From the NCBI RefSeq assembly GCF_019977735.1, contig NZ_AP025018.1:6762580-6826579 (forward strand): DNA of 64,000 nt, given 5' to 3'. Positions 45,001-52,846 of this stretch are shown here, piece by piece. Numbering within the stretch: position 1 is the first letter of the stretch; the number at the start of each line of letters is the position of its first letter. The notes under the pieces were generated by a model. It made no database searches, had not been told where the DNA came from, and worked only from the letters and a program-made list of their open reading frames with translations. The stretch is from Calothrix sp. PCC 7716. Its GTDB lineage: Bacteria; Cyanobacteriota; Cyanobacteriia; Cyanobacteriales; Nostocaceae. The position numbers and the translations under genes were made by a program.

Positions 45001-47075
45001 ATTTTATCATCTAGAATATTAGGTATAATTGATTTAAAGCTTGGTTGACGTTCTATTTCTAAAAGATTGTGTAAATAGTCTTCACGTAAACTAAAAATTA
45101 TTTTTACAAATGGAATATTTAAACATCTTTGTAAAAAATTATAAAATGCTTGCTTAGAATCTAGAGAATGACTAGTAAAAAATTCTTCAAGCTGGTCAAA
45201 GATTAATACAATATAAAAATTATGTTCAACATGTTTATATAAAGCGGTTATAATTTCTTCTACTTCAGGTAAAATTTGTAACTCACTACCCACTTCTTCT
45301 ATATAAGCTTTTTTATAAGCAATTAGTAATTGTTCTATCCAAGGTGTATAGACTTGAACGAGAATTGGTAATACAACGCGCGCTTCTATCGGCGTTTGTT
45401 TTAATACTGGTAATAATCCTGCACCTAATAGCGAACTTTTTCCAACACCAGGGGAACCATGAATTATAGTAAGCTTATGCTGTGTACCGCTAACTTTTTC
45501 TAATAAGTTTTCTAAATCTCTTTTTCGTGGTGAGGCTATAATTTCTTGAGCGACTGTTTCCACCTTGTTATTTTTCTTTTGAGAATGCAGGCGCCCTGCT
45601 CCAACAAAAGCTCTAAAACCGTATTGCTGCTCTATAGAATACTGCTTCTGCTTAATGGAAAAAGCTTCTAAATACCGACCTTCCTCAAAATAAAGCCTTC
45701 TTAGCTTTTTTAAATGTCGGATATAGCTGTATATATTATAACTATAGTCATTATTATCTAAACTTTTTTCTAGCTCCTTGCTAGAAGAGTACATTTCTTT
45801 ATCAGCAATTTGGTTCTCATTTAAACTTCTTAAAACTTTTACTAAAGATAACTTATAAATCTGCTTCAGCAACAAAGGGAACAAATTATAATTATTTTTG
45901 ATATGCCTATTTGCTTCATCTAAGTGAAACAAAGCCGATTTTATATACTGAACAGCTTTAGACCATTGCGACTGTTGTATAACCGCTTCAGCAATAAAAC
46001 CATAATTACAAGCTATTAAAATATGATTATCATTATTGAAATGATGAAGTTTTATAAATTTACTAGCAAAGATTTCTAACTCTTGCCAACAATCTAATAT
46101 TTCTAATATTTCGTATATTTTGATTAGTGATAAATTAGTTTTTTCGTTGTTGCTATAAGGTGAGTGAATGCTAAGTTTAACTGTCTTCGGGTCTTGCAAT
46201 GCAGTAAATATATCAGACGCTTGAGTAACAAAGTTTTGAAAATTTAGTATACGACTCTTGCCATAACACGCAGCTATATGGAGCAATATAAATAATTGCC
46301 ACTCCCAATCATTCAACTGGCGCCAGTAATCAAGACTCTGCTGAAATTTATCCAAAGCAGTATCTATTTTGTTATTGTTATAATCGTCCCTACCTAAAAC
46401 TAAATTTAACTTAGCTAAAAGCTCCGCTTCCGGATACTGATTAATTTTCTGTAAATATTGACATGCAGTATTTATTTGTAAACGATTTTTTAAAGGAGTG
46501 TTTAAATCTATTAAAAACTTTTCAGCACTAAATTCTGATAAAAATGACGAGATAGCTAAATTAGCTTGTTGAGATTGTTGATAAATTAGTTCATAATATT
46601 CGTATTCTATACAGTTATTCGCAGCAACAAACTCAATTGTTGTTGACCAGTTTTCTAAATCGGTTGCTAATCTCACAAATTTTTTAAAAACTTTATCATC
46701 TACCCATAACATAATTGGAAAGGAGAATTGCTTTCTAAACTCCTCTCTCACCTGATTTGCTGAAATTAAAACAGCTTCCAAATTTTGAACTGATTCTAAT
46801 CCATAAACCATTAATGCTGCTGGTTGTTTTTCTCCAATTTGTTCTTCAATTGCTGTATAAAGAGTTTTTACAGATACTGGTAAAGTAATCTCACTAATTG
46901 TAACAGGTGACAATTGATGTATTGTTTTTATCATTGAATTACGCAAAGCAGCATAATTACATCGTAGTAAAACTAGTAGAAAACGACCCTGACTCATAGT
47001 TATAGTACGTACAATCGCGTGTAAAGAATCTTCATTAATTACAGCTATATCTTCTAAGTCATGTTGGTCGTTCAT
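42051..47075 (-). CDS. Giant nSTAND ATPase with 14 WD40 repeats
   Basis: 1674 residues from the ATG at 47075, which overlaps the upstream gene's stop (ATGA). The N-terminal 500 residues are helical and TPR-like. A STAND P-loop IIHGSPGVGKSSLLGAGL lies near 538 and Walker B IVLIFDQLEEFF about 95 residues later. A coiled coil (about 860-960) leads to one membrane helix (ALGIVLLMGSIWTAFSQG, about 967-985). From 1053 to the end there are 14 WD40 repeats of the GHSD..VSFSPDGKTLASAS.DKTVKLW type, enough for two seven-bladed propellers. A ligand-sensing signal ATPase; such proteins are common in multicellular cyanobacteria and some are defence effectors. Coupling to the AAA protein indicates a two-component machine. 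Confidence 0.85.
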   Translation of the reverse strand: MNDQHDLEDIAVINEDSLHAIVRTITMSQGRFLLVLLRCNYAALRNSMIKTIHQLSPVTISEITLPVSVKTLYTAIEEQIGEKQPAALMVYGLESVQNLEAVLISANQVREEFRKQFSFPIMLWVDDKVFKKFVRLATDLENWSTTIEFVAANNCIEYEYYELIYQQSQQANLAISSFLSEFSAEKFLIDLNTPLKNRLQINTACQYLQKINQYPEAELLAKLNLVLGRDDYNNNKIDTALDKFQQSLDYWRQLNDWEWQLFILLHIAACYGKSRILNFQNFVTQASDIFTALQDPKTVKLSIHSPYSNNEKTNLSLIKIYEILEILDCWQELEIFASKFIKLHHFNNDNHILIACNYGFIAEAVIQQSQWSKAVQYIKSALFHLDEANRHIKNNYNLFPLLLKQIYKLSLVKVLRSLNENQIADKEMYSSSKELEKSLDNNDYSYNIYSYIRHLKKLRRLYFEEGRYLEAFSIKQKQYSIEQQYGFRAFVGAGRLHSQKKNNKVETVAQEIIASPRKRDLENLLEKVSGTQHKLTIIHGSPGVGKSSLLGAGLLPVLKQTPIEARVVLPILVQVYTPWIEQLLIAYKKAYIEEVGSELQILPEVEEIITALYKHVEHNFYIVLIFDQLEEFFTSHSLDSKQAFYNFLQRCLNIPFVKIIFSLREDYLHNLLEIERQPSFKSIIPNILDDKIRYYLGNFSTKDTKKFIEQLTTNSKFNLEPALITTVVGDLSNKSGEVSPIELQIVGTQLQNQRITTIQQYLAHGPKERLIEAYIKEIINDCGSENERAVLLTLYFLTGENGQRPLKTSTELATELSELENVDKLGLILEILVRSGLVMVFPGKAEHYQLIHDYLAGLIRNLQQAEHNLQEQIKQLRVQVHSNEQEILLLSSALRHDKQQNKIPIENQVTSSDLLSELKELRKRYEFSLAERERLLSEIEQQKLQAELIETEKLRTSQVKTNRLLKNALVASALGIVLLMGSIWTAFSQGRQAIISNAVAASASSEALFALGKDIESLGEGLRAGRKLGNVFLPDEKTKQIVRTSLYQATYGMRVREINRLEGHLADVNGVVFSPNNQLIASASSDGTVRLWQASGKKLRIIKAHSKRVNSVAFSPNGKMLVSGSADKSVKLWTIDGKLLRTFPHNEVVNSVTFSPDGKTIASGGADNIIRLWNQQGKVLITLTGHTTPVTSLAWAPDGSVIASAGASSEKNQTENDNTIKLWSSNGKLLQTLKGHSDAVFAVAWAPNSNMLASASLDETVKLWNRDGKLLNSIQAHKQAAMSVAFSPDGKTLASAGWDKTVKLWKLDAIDKPIKQPHLTLKGHSDWISSVSFSSDGKTLASASRDTIIKLWRWQYLPLKSIQAYSAAVTMLSYSPDGDAFADSSEDGTVNIWSANGQLQHTLIGHKGAVWDISFSQNGQTIASASSDRTVKLWSRDGKLINTLEGHSKGVLSVDWAPSGEILASASRDKSVRLWSKEGKFIAKLLKHTEPVNWVSFSPNSEYIASASDDNTVKIWNKDGKLIKDIISHNRPVYAAVWSKDNILATASLDSTVKLWDKNLNLIQTLNGEGEGFMSISFSPNGETIATMSEDKIKLWNSKGILELVINAEDETFSTISFTPDSKTLVTGNSKGKIVYRNLADTRVENLMSKGCELLRDYLQNNTKVSEADRNLCP

Positions 47076-48373
47076 AATGTAAATTCTTTGGATTCTCGCA
47101 ATATTGGATTTATGTCGAACCAAGAACCATCATCATCTCTATACTCAAATACAAACATACTACGAATCAATAGTTCGTATCTTTCGTGACCACTAAAAGT
47201 TTTTTGTTGGTTAAGCGCGCGTAACAAATCCCATTCATCATGAGTAATCGTAAGGGCAAGTTCATTTCGTCGCTGACGAATCACGCTTTCTAAGCATTGA
47301 CGAGAAATTGGTGGGTTTTCTTTTTGCAAACAACGGAACAAAAGCCCTAATAAGTTACGCAAATGACCTCCACTAGCTCTGCATAGTCGTTCTAATGTAT
47401 CATGACTGTCGAATACTTGAGTAACTAATTTACTACTTTGTTCCCAACTAACACCAGGAAAAGCTCTTGCCATCAGCATTTTTTGCAAAAGTGTTATGCC
47501 TTCTTTACATTCGGTATTATCTCGCAATAATACTGGAACCATCGGTAATACTTTTGGTTCAACTCCAAAACGATTTGTCAGGCGCCCTAAAGTATTGGAG
47601 AATATTAAAATCAGTGGAACTGTGTATACAACATGACAATTGAGCTTATTTAACTGGTCGCCACGTTCAACGAATAAATACTCTGGTTGGTAATATCCGG
47701 TTGGTTTTAAAGAGTTATCAACCCGGTCAAGGTTATCGACTATTACTACTAAACCTTTTTTTCCATTATTCAAAAGCTTTACGCGCGCGGGTTTGAGCAG
47801 TTCTTCATTAATTGCCTCTAAAAGGCTGCTAGTACGCGGTTCTAAGTATTGTCTAAGCTGACTTCTCAGTTTAGGACTATCTTTTGTTTTGGTAGTGATT
47901 TTTGCTATGCCCGCAGATAGTTCTATTTCCTTAAGTTCAATAGGAGTGAGTAAAAAATCTCCTACTTCAGCAAACAGCTTTTGGAAATAACTTGGTTTTA
48001 AACTTATTTTAATAGCTTCCAAACTTTGACTAACTTCACGAGCAATAGCAAGCAAAATATCAGTAACATCCACATCTGCCATGTCAAGACTTTGGCTAGA
48101 CTCGAAATACACTACATGGAAGCCGCTTTGCTCTAACCCTGCTTTCAAACGTTGTAATTCAGTAGATTTTCCACAACCAATATGTCCTGTAAACAATTGG
48201 CAAGTTGCTTTTTCTGGCAATAAATAAGTAATAGTTCTGTGTAACTCTTGAATAATTGTTCCACCACGTACTTTTGAAAAATCTATATAGTACTGCCTAT
48301 CTTGAGGTTGTTCTACAACTAAGGTTTTACTAGGGTCGCAAGCTTGAAAAAAACTTTGAATATCCAGTTTCAT
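47072..48373 (-). CDS. P-loop AAA-type ATPase, partner of the STAND-WD40 protein
   Basis: 433 residues. Walker A GHIGCGKSTELQRL starts at 63, and Walker B VVIVDNLDRVD at about 209. Between them is a helical insert with KDSPKLRSQLRQYLEPR. A sensor-like stretch and a winged-helix-like C-terminus (LALTITHDEWDLLRALNQQK) follow. The stop overlaps the start of the giant STAND gene, so the two are made together. This pair, with the same GHxGxGKSTEL loop, recurs in cyanobacteria; the AAA protein may load or disassemble the STAND partner. Role inferred. One GGCGCC and two GCGCGC. Confidence 0.75.
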   Translation of the reverse strand: MKLDIQSFFQACDPSKTLVVEQPQDRQYYIDFSKVRGGTIIQELHRTITYLLPEKATCQLFTGHIGCGKSTELQRLKAGLEQSGFHVVYFESSQSLDMADVDVTDILLAIAREVSQSLEAIKISLKPSYFQKLFAEVGDFLLTPIELKEIELSAGIAKITTKTKDSPKLRSQLRQYLEPRTSSLLEAINEELLKPARVKLLNNGKKGLVVIVDNLDRVDNSLKPTGYYQPEYLFVERGDQLNKLNCHVVYTVPLILIFSNTLGRLTNRFGVEPKVLPMVPVLLRDNTECKEGITLLQKMLMARAFPGVSWEQSSKLVTQVFDSHDTLERLCRASGGHLRNLLGLLFRCLQKENPPISRQCLESVIRQRRNELALTITHDEWDLLRALNQQKTFSGHERYELLIRSMFVFEYRDDDGSWFDINPILRESKEFTL

Positions 48374-49102
48374 AATTCTTTACATTGAGTTTACACTTAA
48401 TAAATTTTTAAATATTGAATTGGTTTTAGGATTTATCAAACTATCAGCACAACTTGTAGATGTTAGTAATCGCGCATAGCGTCAGAGTACGTTTTTAGGT
48501 CAGGCGCCTTTTTATCAAGCGAGACTCTTGGTAGTGATGCAGCCCTCATACTTTCTCTGTTTACTCCCCTTCAGCTTAAATTCAGCATAAGCACAACCAA
48601 TATTACTAAACTTGCAACCCCGGATAGTTATACACAAAATATACACATAATTCCGAAAAAAGCCTTAGAAATTACCAAAATTCCAGATTTGGCGCCTGTT
48701 TTGTTGACAAACGCAATTACAGGAAAAACGGTGATTGACTAGTTAAGTAATAATTTATACTAGAATTACGTAATGACCAATTTTAGTAGAGAGGTTGGAA
48801 AAACCAAACCCCTTAAAATTAACTATTCAAAGCTCGTTTGACCGAACAAACCGAACATCTTCTTCTTTCTGAAGTGGCGCCTATTTTCACTTGACGAACA
48901 CAATTAAGAGAAAGATGGTTTATATAATTAAGCGGCAGTAACATGTGTGGCGCCGAGAAATGAAGGACACCTCCGTTTTAAAAACGGGACTGGTATTCGG
49001 TATCAGGTATTTTTCTTGTCACGCAACGAGTGGCGCCGCTCACTACCTGAGATAGGAAAACTCCGTTAATGCAACGAGTGGCGCCACTCGCTACTTGGAC
49101 AT
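48374..49102. other. Repeat-rich spacer
   Basis: Six GGCGCC sites. It holds the hairpin repeat at 48791-48825 (second copy at 56832), the 18-mer at 48841, and two direct copies of GCAACGAGTGGCGCC at 49023 and 49071, the second within a perfect 16-bp palindrome CGAGTGGCGCCACTCG (49075-49090). No gene seen. Confidence 0.6.
48791..48825. repeat. GGTTGG-AAAAA-CCAAACC hairpin repeat, copy 1
   Basis: GAGGTTGGAAAAACCAAACC followed by CCTTAAAATTAACTA. The copy at 56832-56867 is nearly identical over 40 bp. Confidence 0.65.
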
Positions 49103-49900
49103 TTAAAATCTACTTCTGTCAGGATGATAGGCAACAAAATATACTCCTCGTTCTTCACAGGCGCCATCCCATTCAAAGTACGTACTTAACGTTATCTTGT
49201 CTGGGTCGTCTTTATGTACGTAATGCCCAACATCACCTTCCCACTCGATAGACTCAGGATATACCCAAGCATACTTTGCTGTACTTGTAATTAGTTTTAC
49301 TTCATTTATAGTTACAGGAGTTTCGTTGTCATTATCCCAAGTGCGAAAAATATTATATCCAGAAGTTACTTGTAGATAATAAGAGACTATGGGTGAAACG
49401 TTGGATTCAAGAATTATATAATCTGAATCAAGCATTGTTAATTGATCTTCACGGTCTTGATACTCTAACTTTTGACCTCTAATTTCAATTTCTCTCTCTT
49501 GGATACATGAAATATTTTTTAATTTTTGTAACTCTTGAATATTGTCACGAATAGAGTGATACAAGGTCATTTCCACCATTTTATCGGCATTAAAGATTTT
49601 GCTCATACCTTCATAGAATTTGGCGCCTTCTTGTACATCTGTATCAGCATCAATAGCCCAACCACTGGGGTCAGACATAACGCGCGATAACATTTCTAGG
49701 TTAATATTCTCTGGCTCAATGCCTGCTAGCATCATACGGATTCTACGGTCGCGCGCGCTTTGATGTTTAAAGGAGTCAGCATTTTTTATAGAACTTGCCA
49801 TTCTACAATCAAGTAGTAATCTACTTAATCCAGTAGTAGTATATATATTAGGATTTTCTACCTCGATAAACTTCATTGCAGTTTCAAAGTAATTGTTCAT
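49103..49900 (-). CDS. Hypothetical protein downstream of an XRE gene
   Basis: 265 residues from the ATG at 49900, with GGAG about 12 nt upstream; a longer frame overlaps the XRE gene and is less likely. The N-terminal half is helical (SARDRRIRMMLAGIEPENIN, DNIQELQKLKNISCIQEREI). The C-terminal 120 residues are beta-rich with many aromatic residues (YYLQVTSGYNIFRTWDND, YFEWDGACEERGVYFVAYHP). No domain recognised. It directly follows the XRE gene at 49939 with 38 bp between. It may be regulated or sensed together with that repressor. Confidence 0.55.
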   Translation of the reverse strand: MNNYFETAMKFIEVENPNIYTTTGLSRLLLDCRMASSIKNADSFKHQSARDRRIRMMLAGIEPENINLEMLSRVMSDPSGWAIDADTDVQEGAKFYEGMSKIFNADKMVEMTLYHSIRDNIQELQKLKNISCIQEREIEIRGQKLEYQDREDQLTMLDSDYIILESNVSPIVSYYLQVTSGYNIFRTWDNDNETPVTINEVKLITSTAKYAWVYPESIEWEGDVGHYVHKDDPDKITLSTYFEWDGACEERGVYFVAYHPDRSRF

Positions 49901-49938
49901 TTTTCTTTGACTCCGTGCATTAATATAAATGGCGCGCT

Positions 49939-50160
49939 TTACTCGTAAACAATAAAGTCTCCTGGTTTCCAACCATAGACATTACAGATTTTTGCTATAA
50001 CTTCTTTGCCCGGAATATACTCTGGGTCATCATAAAGGCGATATGCAGTGTTTTGAGCTAAACCAGTTTTTTTCCAGAACTTATACCTGGTTTCGTTTTT
50101 TGCGTCTATCAACTGCTTGATGCGGTTTTTTACTGTCTTATCTTCTACTACTACATGCAT
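49939..50160 (-). CDS. XRE-family helix-turn-helix repressor
   Basis: 73 residues, one Cro/C1-like domain: VKNRIKQLIDAKNETRYKFW, KKTGLAQNTAYRLYDDPEYI, then PGKEVIAKICNVYGWKPGD. Small stand-alone HTH proteins of this kind act as phage-type or plasmid repressors. The spacer to the divergent gene at 50335 holds dyad CTATTG ... CAATAG elements, suitable operators. No GGCGCC in its 220 bp. Confidence 0.75.
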   Translation of the reverse strand: MHVVVEDKTVKNRIKQLIDAKNETRYKFWKKTGLAQNTAYRLYDDPEYIPGKEVIAKICNVYGWKPGDFIVYE

Positions 50161-50217
50161 AACTATAAATTTTAGGTATTTTTGGGTCTTTTAAGTTCAG
50201 TATATCATTACTATATC

Positions 50218-50241
50218 ACTATTGACTATACTCACAATAGT
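50218..50241. promoter_or_regulatory. Candidate operator in the divergent XRE / 50335 spacer
   Basis: ACTATTG-N10-CAATAGT, with a further half site ACAATAG at 50253. Position and symmetry fit a binding site for the XRE protein at 49939. Confidence 0.45.
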
Positions 50242-50334
50242 AGTATATACTGACAATAGAGAAGGCGCCTCCGAGTTGTCCAGACCTGTGGCGCCTCTCT
50301 GCCCGAATAAATATATAGGAGCATCTTCGATTAT

Positions 50335-51201
50335 ATGTCACAGATAGAAATTGCTGATGTCATCAAACAGATTGAAAACGAGATTGAGATTGATGCTCAA
50401 GGTCGAGGAAAGGCTACTATACGTGCTACTGCAAGGTTAGCGGGAGTATCTCACGTTGCGTTAATAAAGGCGTTTTCTGGTGGTAATGGAGCTTCGTCTA
50501 ACCTAGCTAAAAAGCTTATGGAGCATGGCTTTTCTGGTGGTAACTTAATTTCATTTTCAACAGAAGGTATCCCAGATATTGCAATCGCAATTATCTTGGA
50601 GTACTACGCACATGATGCTGGTAGGTACTGTACTAAGCTTGCCAGGTTAGTTTGTAAAGCGTTTACGGCTAATGGTATTCGTAAGTGGATGCAAGAACTT
50701 AAAGGTTGGGAGCAGCAAGAACAACCTAAAGAGCATTCGCAGCCTCAAGCAAAGTCGCAACTTCCAATACCATCCTTGGAAGAAATCTCAACCTTACTGG
50801 ACTTAACTCTTGGCAAAGCTGGACTTGAGCCGAAACTAGTAGCAGGCGCCAAACTAAATGCAATAGGTAAAAGGTATCCTCACTTGCTCAAGGAAGTGGA
50901 AGACGCGAAATCAATGTTACTCGTCCCAGTCGAAGATAATTTACTGGCGCCGAAAAAGTTAGGTGAAAAACTAACACAACAGACTGGTGAACCTTGGTCA
51001 GCACAGAGAGTTAATAAACTGCTAACTGGACAGGGTTTTCAAGTTCGTAACCCAGAAGGTAATCCTGATTATTTGGCTACTGAAAAAGGTAAGCCATATT
51101 CAAAACTAACGTTGGGTACTGCGAAAGGACATGATAAAACAGTTCAGCACTTGAGATGGTATGAAACAATACTTGAAGTTATGGAGGTTTCGGCGCCGTG
51201 A
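50335..51201 (+). CDS. Phage-type regulatory protein, antirepressor-like
   Basis: 288 residues. The N-terminal region (GRGKATIRATARLAGVSHVA) resembles a helix-turn-helix, followed by a BRO/antirepressor-like segment (IPDIAIAIILEYYAHDAGRY). A Gln/Pro linker (145-165) leads to a C-terminal winged-helix-like domain: KLGEKLTQQTGEPWSAQRVN, KLLTGQGFQVRNPEGNPDYL, which resembles phage antirepressor KilA-C domains. An AGGAG is 13 nt upstream. Divergent from an XRE repressor, the classical phage repressor/antirepressor arrangement. Three GGCGCC sites, one at the stop overlap with the next gene. Confidence 0.6.
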   Translation: MSQIEIADVIKQIENEIEIDAQGRGKATIRATARLAGVSHVALIKAFSGGNGASSNLAKKLMEHGFSGGNLISFSTEGIPDIAIAIILEYYAHDAGRYCTKLARLVCKAFTANGIRKWMQELKGWEQQEQPKEHSQPQAKSQLPIPSLEEISTLLDLTLGKAGLEPKLVAGAKLNAIGKRYPHLLKEVEDAKSMLLVPVEDNLLAPKKLGEKLTQQTGEPWSAQRVNKLLTGQGFQVRNPEGNPDYLATEKGKPYSKLTLGTAKGHDKTVQHLRWYETILEVMEVSAP

Positions 51202-51497
51202 TTTTTCCATTTGAAATGCAGTGCTACTGTAGTGGTACTGATGGCAAAAAATACCTGGTATCAACACTTTGGGTAGAGATTCTTCAATCTGTTGGTGTTA
51301 CCGAAAGAAATAAAGACAATTCGGACGAGTATCCACCAAATCTTGAAAACATCATGGAAGGAATTGGCTGTTATGACTCTGAAGTGATTCTCGAATACAT
51401 TGAAGACTTGGTTGGCACAGGTTTTCTTGTTGTTGTTGGTGATTGTTGGTATTTAACCGATAAAGGAAGTGAATTCTCACCTTATACCAGATGGTAA
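51198..51497 (+). CDS. Small acidic protein coupled to the antirepressor-like gene
   Basis: 99 residues from a GTG that overlaps the previous stop (GTGA), so translation is coupled. Acidic, with IFPFEMQCYCSGTDGKKYLV at the start and a winged-helix-like end (LEYIEDLVGTGFLVVVGDCW, YLTDKGSEF). It may be a small DNA-binding or adaptor partner of the protein at 50335. No named family recognised. The last coding part is free of GGCGCC. Confidence 0.55.
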   Translation: MIFPFEMQCYCSGTDGKKYLVSTLWVEILQSVGVTERNKDNSDEYPPNLENIMEGIGCYDSEVILEYIEDLVGTGFLVVVGDCWYLTDKGSEFSPYTRW

Positions 51498-51695
51498 TTA
51501 AACAGAAGTTAATTTGTTGACTATGGCGCCTCGAATTAACCATTCGAGGTTTTCTCTACTCTTATATTTCCAAGGGCTTGTTAACCTAATCATTACTGCA
51601 AAGCACAGCTAGATACACTCCCTTATGAAGGGTGAATTTTGTAGAGATGCTATTGCAAGCGCTGTTGAGCGAAGCTTCTATCTTTCAAACAGTAC

Positions 51696-51830
51696 GTGCA
51701 TAATCTGAACTCGGATGAACTGGACTGGTTACGCGCGCTTTCCGAAGCACCAGAGAATCAAGAGTTTGTAGAAGAGTTCATTAAAAACGCTGTCTTTAAG
51801 GTAATGGCAGAACTCAACACACACAAATAA
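51696..51830 (+). CDS. Very small hypothetical protein
   Basis: 44 residues from a GTG. HNLNSDELDWLRALSEAPEN then EFVEEFIKNAVFKVMAELNT; a single amphipathic helix at the C-terminus, similar to the 34-residue protein at 37301. The frame is open upstream for only six more codons. A hairpin (51841-51862) follows. No clear ribosome site, so the start is uncertain. Confidence 0.4.
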   Translation: MHNLNSDELDWLRALSEAPENQEFVEEFIKNAVFKVMAELNTHK

Positions 51831-51840
51831 ACAACACTAC

Positions 51841-51866
51841 AGGCAGTATTTACCGTACTGCCTATT
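51841..51866 (+). terminator. Hairpin after the small gene
   Basis: AGGCAGTA / TACTGCCT with a 6-nt loop, followed by ATTTAT. The T-run is weak, so terminator function is moderate. Confidence 0.45.
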
Positions 51867-51887
51867 TATCAACAAGGAGAATTTACC

Positions 51888-52058
51888 ATGAGTCAACCAG
51901 TTTTATTCAACGCGCGTACCAACGATAAGATTATTCTTAAGGGATTTGAGTATGTAGTTATCGATACTTATCCTAATTCAGTAATTCTAGATTTTCAGGG
52001 TCAACGCATTCGTTTTGATTATGACGAATTGATAACACTAGGCGCCGTATTTTCTTAA
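51888..52058 (+). CDS. Small hypothetical protein
   Basis: 56 residues. AAGGAGA lies 7 nt before the ATG, a firm start. SQPVLFNARTNDKIILKGFE, then YVVIDTYPNSVILDFQGQRI and RFDYDELITLGAVFS: a small beta-barrel-like pattern of short strands. No family recognised. One GGCGCC and one GCGCGT within it. Confidence 0.6.
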   Translation: MSQPVLFNARTNDKIILKGFEYVVIDTYPNSVILDFQGQRIRFDYDELITLGAVFS

Positions 52059-52407
52059 AAACTAGTAGGTCAAAGGGGGGAATTACTCCCCCATTCATCT
52101 CTCAAAAACACAAACTTATTTTTTACAGAATCATGAGAACTAAAAATTTGAGGACATATACAGTTTCGGGCGCGCGTTGAGGCGAGTTGTCAGTTCACAA
52201 TCCAAGCGAGCAGTGCAAGCGAAGCTAAATCGAAAGCCGCAGAACTCGCAGAATCTTTGATTGAAGTCACATTCAACCAAAATTGCGAATTTCCAGAAAC
52301 ATCAGTTTTACCTATTCGCAGCGATGCAGTAGAAGAGAACGAATAATAAATTTAACTTTCAATGCCTCCATTCATGGGGGCATATATTACTTAATTACCT
52401 ATTTTGT
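52059..52407. other. Spacer with an unstarted reading frame
   Basis: From 52152 to 52346 a frame encodes FTIQASSASEAKSKAAELAE and then SLIEVTFNQNCEFPETSVLP, protein-like in composition but without ATG, GTG or TTG start. It may be the 3' end of a lost gene. GGACATATA at 52152 and GGCACACATATA at 52410 resemble the CACATATA array. Confidence 0.35.
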
Positions 52408-52776
52408 ATGGCACACATATATTGGACTAGCATCATTGACGAAGTTCGACTGGTGTATAAAGAGATTCAAGGCGCCGATATTAAAATCAAACGACTACTT
52501 AAAAACAGCAATACAGACGTTTTAATCATGTACGAGTGCTGGCAGGCTAAAAGCTTCATTGAATCGGCAAAGAATGCTATAGGAAAAATTGAGCTATGTA
52601 AAAATAAGGATTCGGAGGTATTTAAATTGTTGACTGTTGCTGCTGTGAGCTTGAACACTGCTATAGTTCATACTTTTATCGTTGATGGCGCCGTACATCA
52701 ACTACTTTGTAAATTGTACGCGCGAGTATTTAATTTACTCCCCGTTGGTTACTCGTTTCAAACAGAAATTTTCTAA
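52408..52776 (+). CDS. Hypothetical helical protein
   Basis: 122 residues, mostly helical: IDEVRLVYKEIQGADIKIKR, CWQAKSFIESAKNAIGKIEL and LLTVAAVSLNTAIVHTFIVD. No signal peptide or motif recognised. The ATG overlaps a GGCACACATATA motif and has no ribosome site. It is convergent with the CHAT gene at 52847. Two GGCGCC sites and one GCGCGA. Confidence 0.5.
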   Translation: MAHIYWTSIIDEVRLVYKEIQGADIKIKRLLKNSNTDVLIMYECWQAKSFIESAKNAIGKIELCKNKDSEVFKLLTVAAVSLNTAIVHTFIVDGAVHQLLCKLYARVFNLLPVGYSFQTEIF

Positions 52777-52846
52777 CGGCTATATATTAAAGGCTGGTAT
52801 TCAACAAATTGAGTAGCAACTTTATTCTTAATGCAGGTAACAACAT

